This document shows positions 52,601-59,910 of a stretch of DNA of 64,000 nt, piece by piece. The notes under the pieces are model-generated. The model saw nothing but the letters and a program-made list of their open reading frames with translations, was not told the DNA's origin and searched no databases. Source of the stretch: Duganella levis (GTDB lineage: Bacteria; Pseudomonadota; Gammaproteobacteria; Burkholderiales; Burkholderiaceae_D); NCBI RefSeq assembly GCF_009857605.1, contig NZ_WWCT01000006.1:124001-188000 (forward strand). The letters run 5' to 3'. The stretch's first letter is position 1. The number at the start of each line of letters is the position of its first letter. Position numbers and translations under genes: made by a program.

Positions 52601-53708
52601 ATCGAGCCTGAATGTGCTGCACGGGATTTACGCCACCGTGTTTGCGCCGTACTGGTATCGCCTGCTCGGCGCCAAAGTCGGCAAGGACGCCGAAATCTCC
52701 ACCGCGCTGGGCGTGGTGCCGGACATGCTGACGCTGGGCGACGAAACCTTCATCGCCGATGCGGTCATGCTGGGCGACGAAGAAATCGATGGCGGCTGGA
52801 TGGTGATGAAGCCGACCGTGATCTCCAATCGCAGCTTCGTCGGCAACGGCGCCTACATCCCGGACGGCACCATCCTGCCGGAGCATGTGCTGATCGGCGT
52901 TCATTCTCGGGCGCCGGACAATGAGCAGATGAAGCATGGCGACACCTGGCTCGGCTCCCCGCCGATCAACCTGCCGGCGCGCGAGCAGACCAGCGGTTAT
53001 CCAGAGCACCTGACCTTCCACCCATCGCCAATGCGCCGCCTGGGACGCGGGCTAATTGAAGCGTTCCGCATCGTCGCGCCGCATGCGCTGGTGATCGCGG
53101 TCGGCTACACGCTGGTGCTGGCGGTGATGCCGGCCGCCGGCGCCGGCCGCTGGAGCGAGGTGACCTGGGATCTGGCGCTGGCGGGCCTGGCCTACGGCGT
53201 GGGGAACTACGTATTTGTGGTGCTGCTGAAATGGCTGCTGATCGGGCGCTATCGCAAACAATCGGAGCCGATGTGGACGCCGTTTGTGTGGCTGTCGGAA
53301 GGCGTGACCAATCTGTATGAAGGCATCGCCGTACCGAACTTCATGCGCTACCTGCGTGGCACGCCGTGGCTGCCGATTGCCTTCAACCTGCTGGGCTGCC
53401 GCATCGGCAAAGGCGTCTACATGGACACCACCGACATCACGGAATTCGACTGCGTGCAGATCGGCGATCATAGTGAACTCAATGCGCTGACCTGCCCGCA
53501 GACCCACTTGTTCGAGGATCGCGTGATGAAGATCGATCAGGTCGTGATAGGAGAACGCGTCTACATGGGGCCACGCGCATCGGTGCTGTACAGCGCCGCC
53601 GTCGGCGACAACGCCCGCCTTGGCGCGCTGACGCTGGTGATGAAGGGCGAGAACATTCCGGCCAACGGCAACTGGGCCGGCTGCCCGGCCGCTCCGCTGC
53701 GCAAATGA
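49656..53708 (+). CDS. Pls/PosA-type single-module non-ribosomal peptide synthetase
   Basis: 1350 residues. Adenylation domain about 30-520 with A3 TSGSTGKPKG at about 179-188, Asp224 of A4 in FDMSFEEIW (the Asp that binds the amino group of alpha-amino acids), TYGPTEAT and YRTGDLARIG; a thiolation domain with phosphopantetheine Ser581 in DLGGHSFFA; then a long C-terminal part (about 640-1350) with several membrane segments and three tandem left-handed-beta-helix acyltransferase-like units (LGAKVGKEVIIG, LGAKVGKDAEIS, LGCRIGKGVYMD). There is no condensation or thioesterase domain. This is the epsilon-poly-L-lysine synthetase-like architecture, in which the membrane repeats make iterative peptide bonds. 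The next three genes overlap in a coupled operon. Confidence 0.93.
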   Translation: MNQAATPHVLFGPQQESLLREEILADLLEASATRAPDQIALIFGERQLSYRELNAQADLVAARLIAAGVQPGQIVGLWLPRGIELLVLQAGIAKAGAAWLPVDEDTPVERLQVCLDDADGAGVLTSAAFAPRLAALADFAASGRPVWTSEALLAAPAAGEVLARRGAVSPDVPAYVIYTSGSTGKPKGILITQRSICHFLRSENEVLGVRAEDKVYQGFSVAFDMSFEEIWISYLVGATLWIGPKEISGDPETLPRMLEQNHVTVLHAVPTLLALFNQEVPSLRLINLGGEACPESLVTRWSREGRQMFNTYGPTEATVSASLARLQPGYPVTIGRPLPNYGLLVIDANTDPAPDAAPAQGPVLRLLPYGEVGELCITGPGLAAGYLGRPDLTAEKFLPNPWSTGPHDERLYRTGDLARIGPDEEVTCLGRADDQVKIRGFRVELGEIEALLAQQPGVGTVAVLLRKDDGIDQLVAYLVADAGVTLDNRVLRAALTEKLPPYMVPGRYEMLDAMPRLTSGKIDRKTLKATPLSAPPAGSAADSDLPETPAEEALFKALATLFPGQPIQRQADFFTDLGGHSFFAARLASALRTDPRFAHITVRDIYQQRQVGKIAEVLAEAPGSTTEEQPWTPPSTIKRWICGIAQAAAMPPLVTLRMAQWLAPFFTYHFFTGDPGDSVPRAIAASVGVFLLATIGEFAVAIAGKWLIAGRLKAGVYPLWGLTYYRWWLADRLVEAAPAYLLSGSSLNAWWLRALGAKVGKEVIIGSYTLRAPDLLHIGDQVSIGNAVNFENARVERGQLHLGQITLEQDACVSSYAIMEGNTRVEALGHLEGQSALSDGGVVPAGRVWAGSPARDMRAFDTTRLPARLPVTAARRAAEALFFVIGILGIVTLFFMPVFPSFVLIDWFDEAGWMPWIQGDDMRIQLLRYFLLAFPASTVLIVLTALISAGIRWSALPRLKPGQFPIHGNTYCAKWLVSQIQESSLNVLHGIYATVFAPYWYRLLGAKVGKDAEISTALGVVPDMLTLGDETFIADAVMLGDEEIDGGWMVMKPTVISNRSFVGNGAYIPDGTILPEHVLIGVHSRAPDNEQMKHGDTWLGSPPINLPAREQTSGYPEHLTFHPSPMRRLGRGLIEAFRIVAPHALVIAVGYTLVLAVMPAAGAGRWSEVTWDLALAGLAYGVGNYVFVVLLKWLLIGRYRKQSEPMWTPFVWLSEGVTNLYEGIAVPNFMRYLRGTPWLPIAFNLLGCRIGKGVYMDTTDITEFDCVQIGDHSELNALTCPQTHLFEDRVMKIDQVVIGERVYMGPRASVLYSAAVGDNARLGALTLVMKGENIPANGNWAGCPAAPLRK

Positions 53709-54277
53709 AAAGCCTGGCCGTCCAACGCTGGCCCGGCCCCACACCGACGCCGCAGGACGGCCTGTTCGCAATCCTGGTCGCCACCAACAACGCGACGCAA
53801 CGCGACGCCGCGCGCCGGCAAATCCGTCTGGCCGCGCGCGAGGCGCTGGCTGCCGTGCTGCGCATGGCGGCTGCCGACATCACCATCGCCTCCGCACCCG
53901 GCACGCCGCCACACATTCTGCTAGCCGGTGTTGAAAGCCGCATCGGTATCTCCTTCAGCCACGAAGACGGCTGCGCACTGGCCGCCATCAACCTTCACGG
54001 GCCCATCGGCGCCGACATCATGCGCGTGGAGGACATCCCCGACTGGCGAGCCGTCGCCCGCGACTACCTCGGCCCGGCCGTCGCCGCAGCGCTGCAAAAC
54101 ACCACCAACCGCCCCCTCGCCTTCACACAAGCGTGGACACAACGCGAAGCCGCGCTAAAATGTCATGCGCAACAACTCAGCGAATGGCAAGCCGAACTCC
54201 CCGGCGCCACCATATCGCTGATCCTGCCGGCCCCGAATCTGGCAGGCCACATCCATATTGGAGACAAAATCGCATGA
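53705..54277 (+). CDS. 4'-phosphopantetheinyl transferase-like protein
   Basis: 190 residues. The Sfp/AcpT-type elements are present: ISFSHEDGCALAAI (His86), then GADIM at 102-106 and WTQREAALK with Glu148 and Lys152. It would activate the thiolation domain of the upstream NRPS, consistent with the 4-base ATGA overlap. Odd: the second metal-ligand position (usually Glu in GxDxE) is Met106, so activity may be reduced or use other ligands. Shorter than Sfp (224) at the N-terminus. Confidence 0.82.
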   Translation: MKSLAVQRWPGPTPTPQDGLFAILVATNNATQRDAARRQIRLAAREALAAVLRMAAADITIASAPGTPPHILLAGVESRIGISFSHEDGCALAAINLHGPIGADIMRVEDIPDWRAVARDYLGPAVAAALQNTTNRPLAFTQAWTQREAALKCHAQQLSEWQAELPGATISLILPAPNLAGHIHIGDKIA

Positions 54278-54999
54278 GATTCATCGCCCTGATCCTCGCA
54301 GCCATCGCAGTCCACGCCAGCGCCGCCGAATGCGGCCCGGACCAGCTCAACACCGCCCGCACCATCACGCTCAAGCGCGAAGGCGCCCAGTACGGCGCGC
54401 AGCAGCACACCGCGCTGCCGCTGGCAAAGGGCGAAGTAGTCCTGACCTTCGACGACGGCCCGTCCGTCGACAACACCCCGCTGGTGCTCAAAGCGCTGGC
54501 CGACCAATGCGCCAAAGCGACCTTCTTCCTGATCGGCGAACATATCGTCCAGCAGCCAGACCTGGCGCGCCGGCTGATGAGCGAAGGCCACTCCGCCGGC
54601 ATCCACAGCAACACCCACCCGCACCTGGCGTCACTCACCACTGAACAGCAGCTGGACGACCTGAAACTGAGTCGCGCCGCCTACAAGGCCGCCTTCGGCG
54701 TCGAGACGCCGGCCTACCGCTTCCCCTACCTTGAAGAGACGCCAACGCTGCTGGAAGCGCTCAAGCGCGACAACATCACCGTCGCCTCGATCGACATGGG
54801 CATCAACGACTGGATACCGGAAGACACCACCGCCATCCTCGCCCAACGCCTGACCGAAAGCCTGGACAAAGCCGGCCGCGGCATCATCCTGATGCACGAT
54901 GCGAACGGCCCGACGGCCCAAGCCCTGCCCACGCTGCTCAAAGTCCTGAAAGACAAAGGCTACAAAGTAGTCCACCTGGAATGGGAAGCCGCGCGATGA
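54274..54999 (+). CDS. Exported polysaccharide deacetylase (NodB domain)
   Basis: 241 residues. Signal peptide MRFIALILAAIAVHASA, then a NodB domain: Asp60-Asp61 in TFDDGPS, metal histidines His111 and His115 in HSNTH, and RFPYLEETP. Carbohydrate esterase family 4 members remove acetyl groups from chitin-like oligomers or peptidoglycan; here the substrate is unknown. The ATG at 54274 overlaps the upstream stop by 4 bases with GGAGA upstream; it may modify the polymer or envelope connected with the NRPS product. Confidence 0.9.
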   Translation: MRFIALILAAIAVHASAAECGPDQLNTARTITLKREGAQYGAQQHTALPLAKGEVVLTFDDGPSVDNTPLVLKALADQCAKATFFLIGEHIVQQPDLARRLMSEGHSAGIHSNTHPHLASLTTEQQLDDLKLSRAAYKAAFGVETPAYRFPYLEETPTLLEALKRDNITVASIDMGINDWIPEDTTAILAQRLTESLDKAGRGIILMHDANGPTAQALPTLLKVLKDKGYKVVHLEWEAAR

Positions 55000-55547
55000 G
55001 CACCGACAAATGGCAAGCGGAGTTTGAAGCGCTGCGCGCCATCGTCAGCGCCTGCGGCCTGGACGAAACCGTCAAGTGGGGCCAGGCCTGCTTCACGCTG
55101 GACGGCCACAACGTCGTGCTAATACACGGCTTTAAGGAATACTGCGCACTGCTGTTCTTCAAAGGCGCGTTGATGAAGGATCCGAAAAACATCCTGATCC
55201 AGCAAACCGAAAACGTGCAGGCTGCGCGCCAGATCCGCTTCACCACGCTGGCCGACATCACGCGGCAGGAGAAGACCCTCAAGACCTACATCAAGGACGC
55301 CATCGCACTGGAAAAATCCGGCGCCAAGGTAGAGATGAAGCAGACCGCCGAATTCTCCTTCCCCGAAGAGCTGGAGCACAAGATGGACGAACTACCCGCA
55401 CTGCGCACTGCCTTCGAAGCCCTCACGCCAGGGCGTCAGCGGGCCTACCTGCTGCACTTTTCCTCGGCCAAGCAGGCGGCCACGCGGATCTCGCGCATCG
55501 AAAAAAGCGTTCAGCGCATCCTTGATGGCAAGGGCTTGACTGACTAA
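54996..55547 (+). CDS. YdeI-type DUF1801 protein
   Basis: 183 residues. The motif VKWGQACFTLDGHNVVLIHGFKEYCALLFFKGALMKD marks the YdeI/DUF1801 family; the C-terminal half carries FSFPEELEHKMDELPALRTAFEALTPGRQRAYLLHF, the OmdA-like helical segment. Cytoplasmic; members are linked to stress or polymyxin tolerance in enterobacteria but are not characterised biochemically. ATG 54996 overlaps the deacetylase stop by 4 bases. It is the last gene of the NRPS operon and convergent with a membrane-protein gene. Confidence 0.87.
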   Translation: MSTDKWQAEFEALRAIVSACGLDETVKWGQACFTLDGHNVVLIHGFKEYCALLFFKGALMKDPKNILIQQTENVQAARQIRFTTLADITRQEKTLKTYIKDAIALEKSGAKVEMKQTAEFSFPEELEHKMDELPALRTAFEALTPGRQRAYLLHFSSAKQAATRISRIEKSVQRILDGKGLTD

Positions 55548-55560
55548 GTTGCATACAACA

Positions 55561-56076
55561 TTACGCGCCCGCCGATCGTGCTTTGTTGATTCTGGCATGG
55601 CATTCAGGGACCACATTCAACAGTCTTTCCGGGACAGCTGGTGCGGTATCGGGATAGACCTCGGAATGGACTTGATGATACAGCCTGTAATCAATGAACA
55701 CGTAGCGTTTGTAAATTTCCAGTATCTCTCCCGAATCGCCTGCAGCAAATCCATATACGGACTCGCGGCAAACCTGACCATCATCGAGCGTTACCTCAAG
55801 AGGGGAACTTTCGCCAAAGAGCGCCATCGCGCCGAAACCAAGCGCCAGCAATGACCAGCAACCTACGGCAAGGCATCCCACGGCTATACCTACGAACTTC
55901 GGCCTGATACGAAACACCAGCAATGCCAATGCACCGCCCCCCATAACGGCGCCCATGACGAGGACGACGTTGATTGCATGCATGGCAAACGACAATCCCA
56001 TCGCCGCCGCAAGCGCCGTAAGGCACACATACCAGCCGAGCCCAAAGTAAGTTCGCCTGCTCACGCTATTGGCCAT
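55561..56076 (-). CDS. Small unrecognised membrane protein
   Basis: 171 residues with three membrane segments (about 13-31, 35-55 and 62-87) followed by a polar C-terminal half without recognised motif. I chose the ATG at 56076, which overlaps the GNAT-fusion stop by 11 bases and begins just before the first hydrophobic segment; the frame is open up to 56253 but the upstream part reads as frame shadow of the GNAT gene. It is the last gene of the beta-lactamase operon. No function assigned. Confidence 0.65.
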   Translation of the reverse strand: MANSVSRRTYFGLGWYVCLTALAAAMGLSFAMHAINVVLVMGAVMGGGALALLVFRIRPKFVGIAVGCLAVGCWSLLALGFGAMALFGESSPLEVTLDDGQVCRESVYGFAAGDSGEILEIYKRYVFIDYRLYHQVHSEVYPDTAPAVPERLLNVVPECHARINKARSAGA

Positions 56077-57343
56077 CCATCGATTCACCACGCTGCGCCA
56101 GTGCGCGCACTTCGGTTTCGTCGGCGGGGCGGACAGTCCACTCCATTTTCTGAAGCTGGATATGCGGGTGGCTTTCCAGCGGCTCCCATTCGGGCAAAAA
56201 GGTGAAACCGAGTTTTTGATAAAAGGCTGCGGCGCGCTGGTTGGTCGGTGCAACGTCGAGCAGGATACGCTGGTGCGCTTGCGCAGCGGCGTGGCTTTTT
56301 ACCGCGTCGACCAACTGCATGGCGATCGGCGTGCCGCGATGCGATGGCGCTACCCACATGGCGATCAGCTCCAGTTCCTGCTGGTCGTTGGGCACATGGC
56401 CGACGATGCCAACGGCTTCTTGGCCATCGAATGCGAGGATGAAGCGCGCCTTGCCACGCCCCGCCGCGCGGTCACGCCATGCTTCGTCGGTGTAGGCTGC
56501 GGCGCTGGCGTGGCTGACGCCAAAGGCCTGCGGCGCATCCAGCAAGGCTGCCAGTCTCACCCGCTTAAGTTCCTGCCAATCTTCTTCTCTGGTGTATCGG
56601 ATGTCGGTCATGTCAGGACGCGCTCTGGCTTTGTCAAATTCGCGGAAGATGGCACCGGGTTCGGCCAGTTCACGTAGCGCCATTGCGCGCATGGCGTAAT
56701 CCGTAATGCCGTCGATGGCGGCGGCGCGCAGCGCATCGGCTTCGGCAACGCGTCCCAGTCCGCGCGATACCGCTTCGCATAGCGACAGGTCACGGACATA
56801 ATTCGACAGTTCGGCGGCCAGGCGCGGTGCGCCACCGGCTGGCATCAGCGGCAGCTTCTCCGCCAGCCTGTTGAGCTCCGCCAGCCACGACAACGGATCT
56901 GTGACATAGCGCTCCGCCAGCGCGTAGTCCTGCGCTTCGACGATGGCAGGCAGCGCCCGCCAGGCGATGCGTTTCGATACTTCCGGTTGGGCACTCAGCA
57001 GCTGCAGGAACAAGTCATAGGTGGCACGGCTATCCTTCAGCGCTTCGTTCATGTCATCGATAATCGAGAAGCGATCGCGCGGCCTGTCGCCAGACTCGCC
57101 GAACGTAAGCTCGCCCGCTAACAAGCGACGACTTTGTTCGTCACGCTCGCGTACCATCGCCTCGCGCGCTGGCGCATACTGTTCAATCAACAGGGGCCAT
57201 TCGACAGCGACGATGATATACGTGCTGTCTGCCAGCGCGAATAATTCAAGCAGCAGCCGCAGCGCTTCGTCATAGCGGCCTTCGCGACGCGCCAGCAGGG
57301 CCGCGTCAACCAAGGCACCGGAGCCGAGCGGGGACGTACTCAC
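56066..57343 (-). CDS. GNAT acetyltransferase with N-terminal helical domain
   Basis: 425 residues. Residues 1-240 are mostly helical and hydrophilic (TPR-like periodicity, for example ALLARREGRYDEALRLLLELF), with no named domain; residues about 244-410 are a complete GNAT domain (ELIAMWVAPSHRGTPIAMQLVDAV, acetyl-CoA loop; NQRAAAFYQKLGF). The N-terminal part is not an upstream gene joined by frameshift since the frame is open throughout. The GTG start at 57343 overlaps the beta-lactamase stop (GTGA), so the two are translated together. Confidence 0.82.
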   Translation of the reverse strand: MSTSPLGSGALVDAALLARREGRYDEALRLLLELFALADSTYIIVAVEWPLLIEQYAPAREAMVRERDEQSRRLLAGELTFGESGDRPRDRFSIIDDMNEALKDSRATYDLFLQLLSAQPEVSKRIAWRALPAIVEAQDYALAERYVTDPLSWLAELNRLAEKLPLMPAGGAPRLAAELSNYVRDLSLCEAVSRGLGRVAEADALRAAAIDGITDYAMRAMALRELAEPGAIFREFDKARARPDMTDIRYTREEDWQELKRVRLAALLDAPQAFGVSHASAAAYTDEAWRDRAAGRGKARFILAFDGQEAVGIVGHVPNDQQELELIAMWVAPSHRGTPIAMQLVDAVKSHAAAQAHQRILLDVAPTNQRAAAFYQKLGFTFLPEWEPLESHPHIQLQKMEWTVRPADETEVRALAQRGESMDGQ

Positions 57344-58221
57344 CGGAACGCCTCGATCGCCACCTTGGCCACTTCGCCATGCAGCTCAACCCTCGCCTTG
57401 TCGTCCTTGCCCGGCAGCGTGACGTAGACCGCCAGCAGTATCGGCGGACGGCCCGGCGGCCAGATCACGGCGATGTCGTTGACGGTGCCGTAGTCGCCGG
57501 CGCCGGTCTTGTCGGCGACGATCCAGCCGGCCGGCACGCCAGCACGGATGCGCGTCGCGCCGGTGGTGTTCCCGATCATCCAGTCCTTCAGCTGGCGTCG
57601 GCAATGCAGCGGCAGCGCCTCGCCCATCACCAGTTTTTGCAGCGACTTCGCCATCGCCTGCGGGGTGGTGGTGTCGCGCACATCGCCGGGAATCGCGGAA
57701 TTGAGTTCGGTCTCCCAGCGGTCCAGCCGGAATTCGCTGTCGCCTATGGAGCGCGCGTAGGCCGTTACCGCCGCCGGGCCGCCGATCTGCTTCATCAGCA
57801 GGTTTGCCGCCGTGTTGTCGCTGTACTGCAGCGTGGCCTCGCACAGCGCTTCCACCGTCATGCCCTCCGCCACCCGCTTGCCGGTAACCGGCGAATGCGG
57901 CACCAGGTCGCTCTTCTCGTAGCGGATGCGCTTCTCCAGCAGCGACGGATCGCGCGCCAGCACGGCCGCCGCCAGCATCATCTTGAAGGTGCTGCACAAC
58001 GGGAAGCGCTCGTCGGCCCGATGCAGCAACTGGCGGCCGTCGGCCGTGTTAAACGCCGCCACGCCCAGCCGCCCGCCGGATTCCTTTTCCAGCCGCGCCA
58101 GCAACCCTGTACGCGACACGGGCGCGGTGGTCGGCGCCTGATCCAGCAAGTCGGCGGCACGCGCCAACGGTGCGCTGGCCAGCGCCAGCATCAGCGCGCG
58201 GCGGGTTGTGAAATCGGTCAT
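57340..58221 (-). CDS. bla: Class A beta-lactamase
   Basis: 293 residues. All class A active-site motifs are present: Ser77-x-x-Lys80 in CSTFK (preceded by Cys76, the ABL Cys69 position), Ser134-Asp135-Asn136 in YSDN, the omega-loop Glu170 in RWETELN and Lys238-Thr-Gly in ADKTGAGDYG. The signal peptide begins RRALMLALASAPLARA, of Tat-like type, so it is periplasmic. Cys238 of carbapenemases such as KPC is replaced by Gly, so no disulfide there. It hydrolyses the beta-lactam ring; spectrum cannot be told. No LysR (ampR) gene is adjacent. First gene of an operon with the GNAT-fusion. Confidence 0.94.
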   Translation of the reverse strand: MTDFTTRRALMLALASAPLARAADLLDQAPTTAPVSRTGLLARLEKESGGRLGVAAFNTADGRQLLHRADERFPLCSTFKMMLAAAVLARDPSLLEKRIRYEKSDLVPHSPVTGKRVAEGMTVEALCEATLQYSDNTAANLLMKQIGGPAAVTAYARSIGDSEFRLDRWETELNSAIPGDVRDTTTPQAMAKSLQKLVMGEALPLHCRRQLKDWMIGNTTGATRIRAGVPAGWIVADKTGAGDYGTVNDIAVIWPPGRPPILLAVYVTLPGKDDKARVELHGEVAKVAIEAFR

Positions 58222-58328
58222 CGGCCCAGGAATAAGAGTTAAGTAAAAATAAACATATCACATACTTGCCAAAAACGCCAAGCTTCAATTGCGCGCACCG
58301 CGATAAATGGTGGCGCTAAACTCACTGC

Positions 58329-59831
58329 ATGGCTACTCAGGTGCTCATCGTCGGCGCCGGTCCGACCGGCTTGGTGCTTGCCATTGCGCTGGCAAGACGG
58401 GGCGTCGTCGTCCGCATCATTGACCACAACAGCGGCCCCGGTCAGGCCTCGCGCGCCATGGCCGTGCATGCGCGCACGCTGGAGTTTTACCGCCAGCTGG
58501 GCTTTGCCGATGTGGTGATCAACCAGGGCATCCCGATCGAAGCCATCCACCTGCGCGAACATGGCCAGGACATCGCCCAGCTGCCGCTCAAGGACATCGG
58601 CGCCGGCCTCAGTCCCTATCCCTTCGTGCTGGCCTTCCCGCAGGATGACCACGAGCGCCTGCTGGTGGCGCAGTTGCAGGCCGAGGGCGTGCAGGTGGAA
58701 CGGAACACCGAGCTGGAATCCTTCACGCAGGACGAATGGGGCGTGCGCGCGGTGCTGCAGCATGAGGGCGACCGCATCGCCTGCAGCAGCGCATATCTGT
58801 GCGGCTGCGACGGCGCCCGCAGCCGCGTGCGCGATGCGCTCCAACTGACCTTCACCGGCGGCACCTACGAACACCTGTACTACGTGGCGGACGTGCACAC
58901 CGCCGGCCCGCCCAACCATGACCTGGTGGCCCATCTGGCCGCCCACACCTTCGCGCTGATGCTGCCGGTGCGCTCGCGCGGCATGCAGCGCCTGATCGGC
59001 ATCCTGCCGCCCGATGCGCCGCCCGATTCCGACTTTGAAGCGGTACGGCCGATGTTGGAGCCGCTGCTGGGCATCAGCGTGGAGCAGGTCAACTGGTTCT
59101 CCACCTACCGCGTGCACCACCGCGTGGCCGCGCGCTTCCGCGTCGGCCGCTGCTTCATCGCCGGCGACGCGGCCCACATCCACAGCCCTGCCGGCGGCCA
59201 GGGCATGAACACCGGCATCGGCGACGCCATCAACCTGGCCTGGAAACTGGCCCACGTGCTGCAAGACCGCGCCGACGCCGCGCTGCTGGACACCTACGAG
59301 GGCGAACGCATCGTCTTTGCCCGCAAGCTGGTCGCCACTACCGACCGCGCCTTCCAGATGATGGTGTCGCAAGGCGCCGGCGGACAGCTGCTGCGCCACT
59401 GGCTGCTGCCGCACCTATTTCCGGTGCTGAGCGGCTTCGGCGCCGCCCGCCGTACGCTGTTCAAGACCCTGTCGCAAATCATGATCCACTATCCCGACAG
59501 CCAGCTCAGCGGCGGCCGCGCCGGCGACATCATCGGCGGCGACCGGCTGCCGTGGGTGGCGGATAACTTCCGGCCGCTGCAATCGCTGGACTGGCAACTG
59601 CACGTCTACGGCCAAACCACGCCGCAACTGGCCGCCGCCGCGCAGGCGCTGCACCTGCCACTGCACGCCTGGCCATGGACCGAGGCCGCCGCCCACGCCG
59701 GCCTGCTGGAAGATGCCGCCTACCTGGTCCGCCCCGACATGCACATTGCACTGGCCCTGCCGCGCCAGGAAACCGACGCGCTACAAGCGCTGGCCACGCG
59801 CTTCCAACTGCGGTTCGGCAGCGATAGCTAA
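58329..59831 (+). CDS. FAD-dependent aromatic-type monooxygenase
   Basis: 500 residues. Class A flavin monooxygenase fold: FAD-binding VLIVGAGPTGLVLAIALARR at 5-24, DGARSRVRDAL in the middle and the second FAD motif FIAGDAAHIHSPAGGQGMNTGIGDAINLAWKLA. The C-terminal ~110 residues form the thioredoxin-like extension of phenol-2-monooxygenase/polyketide hydroxylase-type enzymes. Substrate unknown, probably a phenol or quinone. It is divergent from bla by 107 bases that hold no gene. Confidence 0.91.
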   Translation: MATQVLIVGAGPTGLVLAIALARRGVVVRIIDHNSGPGQASRAMAVHARTLEFYRQLGFADVVINQGIPIEAIHLREHGQDIAQLPLKDIGAGLSPYPFVLAFPQDDHERLLVAQLQAEGVQVERNTELESFTQDEWGVRAVLQHEGDRIACSSAYLCGCDGARSRVRDALQLTFTGGTYEHLYYVADVHTAGPPNHDLVAHLAAHTFALMLPVRSRGMQRLIGILPPDAPPDSDFEAVRPMLEPLLGISVEQVNWFSTYRVHHRVAARFRVGRCFIAGDAAHIHSPAGGQGMNTGIGDAINLAWKLAHVLQDRADAALLDTYEGERIVFARKLVATTDRAFQMMVSQGAGGQLLRHWLLPHLFPVLSGFGAARRTLFKTLSQIMIHYPDSQLSGGRAGDIIGGDRLPWVADNFRPLQSLDWQLHVYGQTTPQLAAAAQALHLPLHAWPWTEAAAHAGLLEDAAYLVRPDMHIALALPRQETDALQALATRFQLRFGSDS

Positions 59832-59910
59832 ATGCCATTGACATCCCGGCGGCGCACACGCTAAGGTCAGCGTCGCGCCGATTCTTTACCTTACCCCATC
59901 AAAGGATGCC

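Noticed and set aside
50631..53021. Minus-strand open frame of 796 codons inside the NRPS gene
   Set aside because: No protein family features; antisense shadow of the NRPS.
56066..57343. GNAT fusion as two genes joined by a sequencing frameshift
   Set aside because: The frame is continuous without a stop or an internal start with ribosome site strong enough to suggest two genes, although the internal Met at the GNAT boundary was considered.
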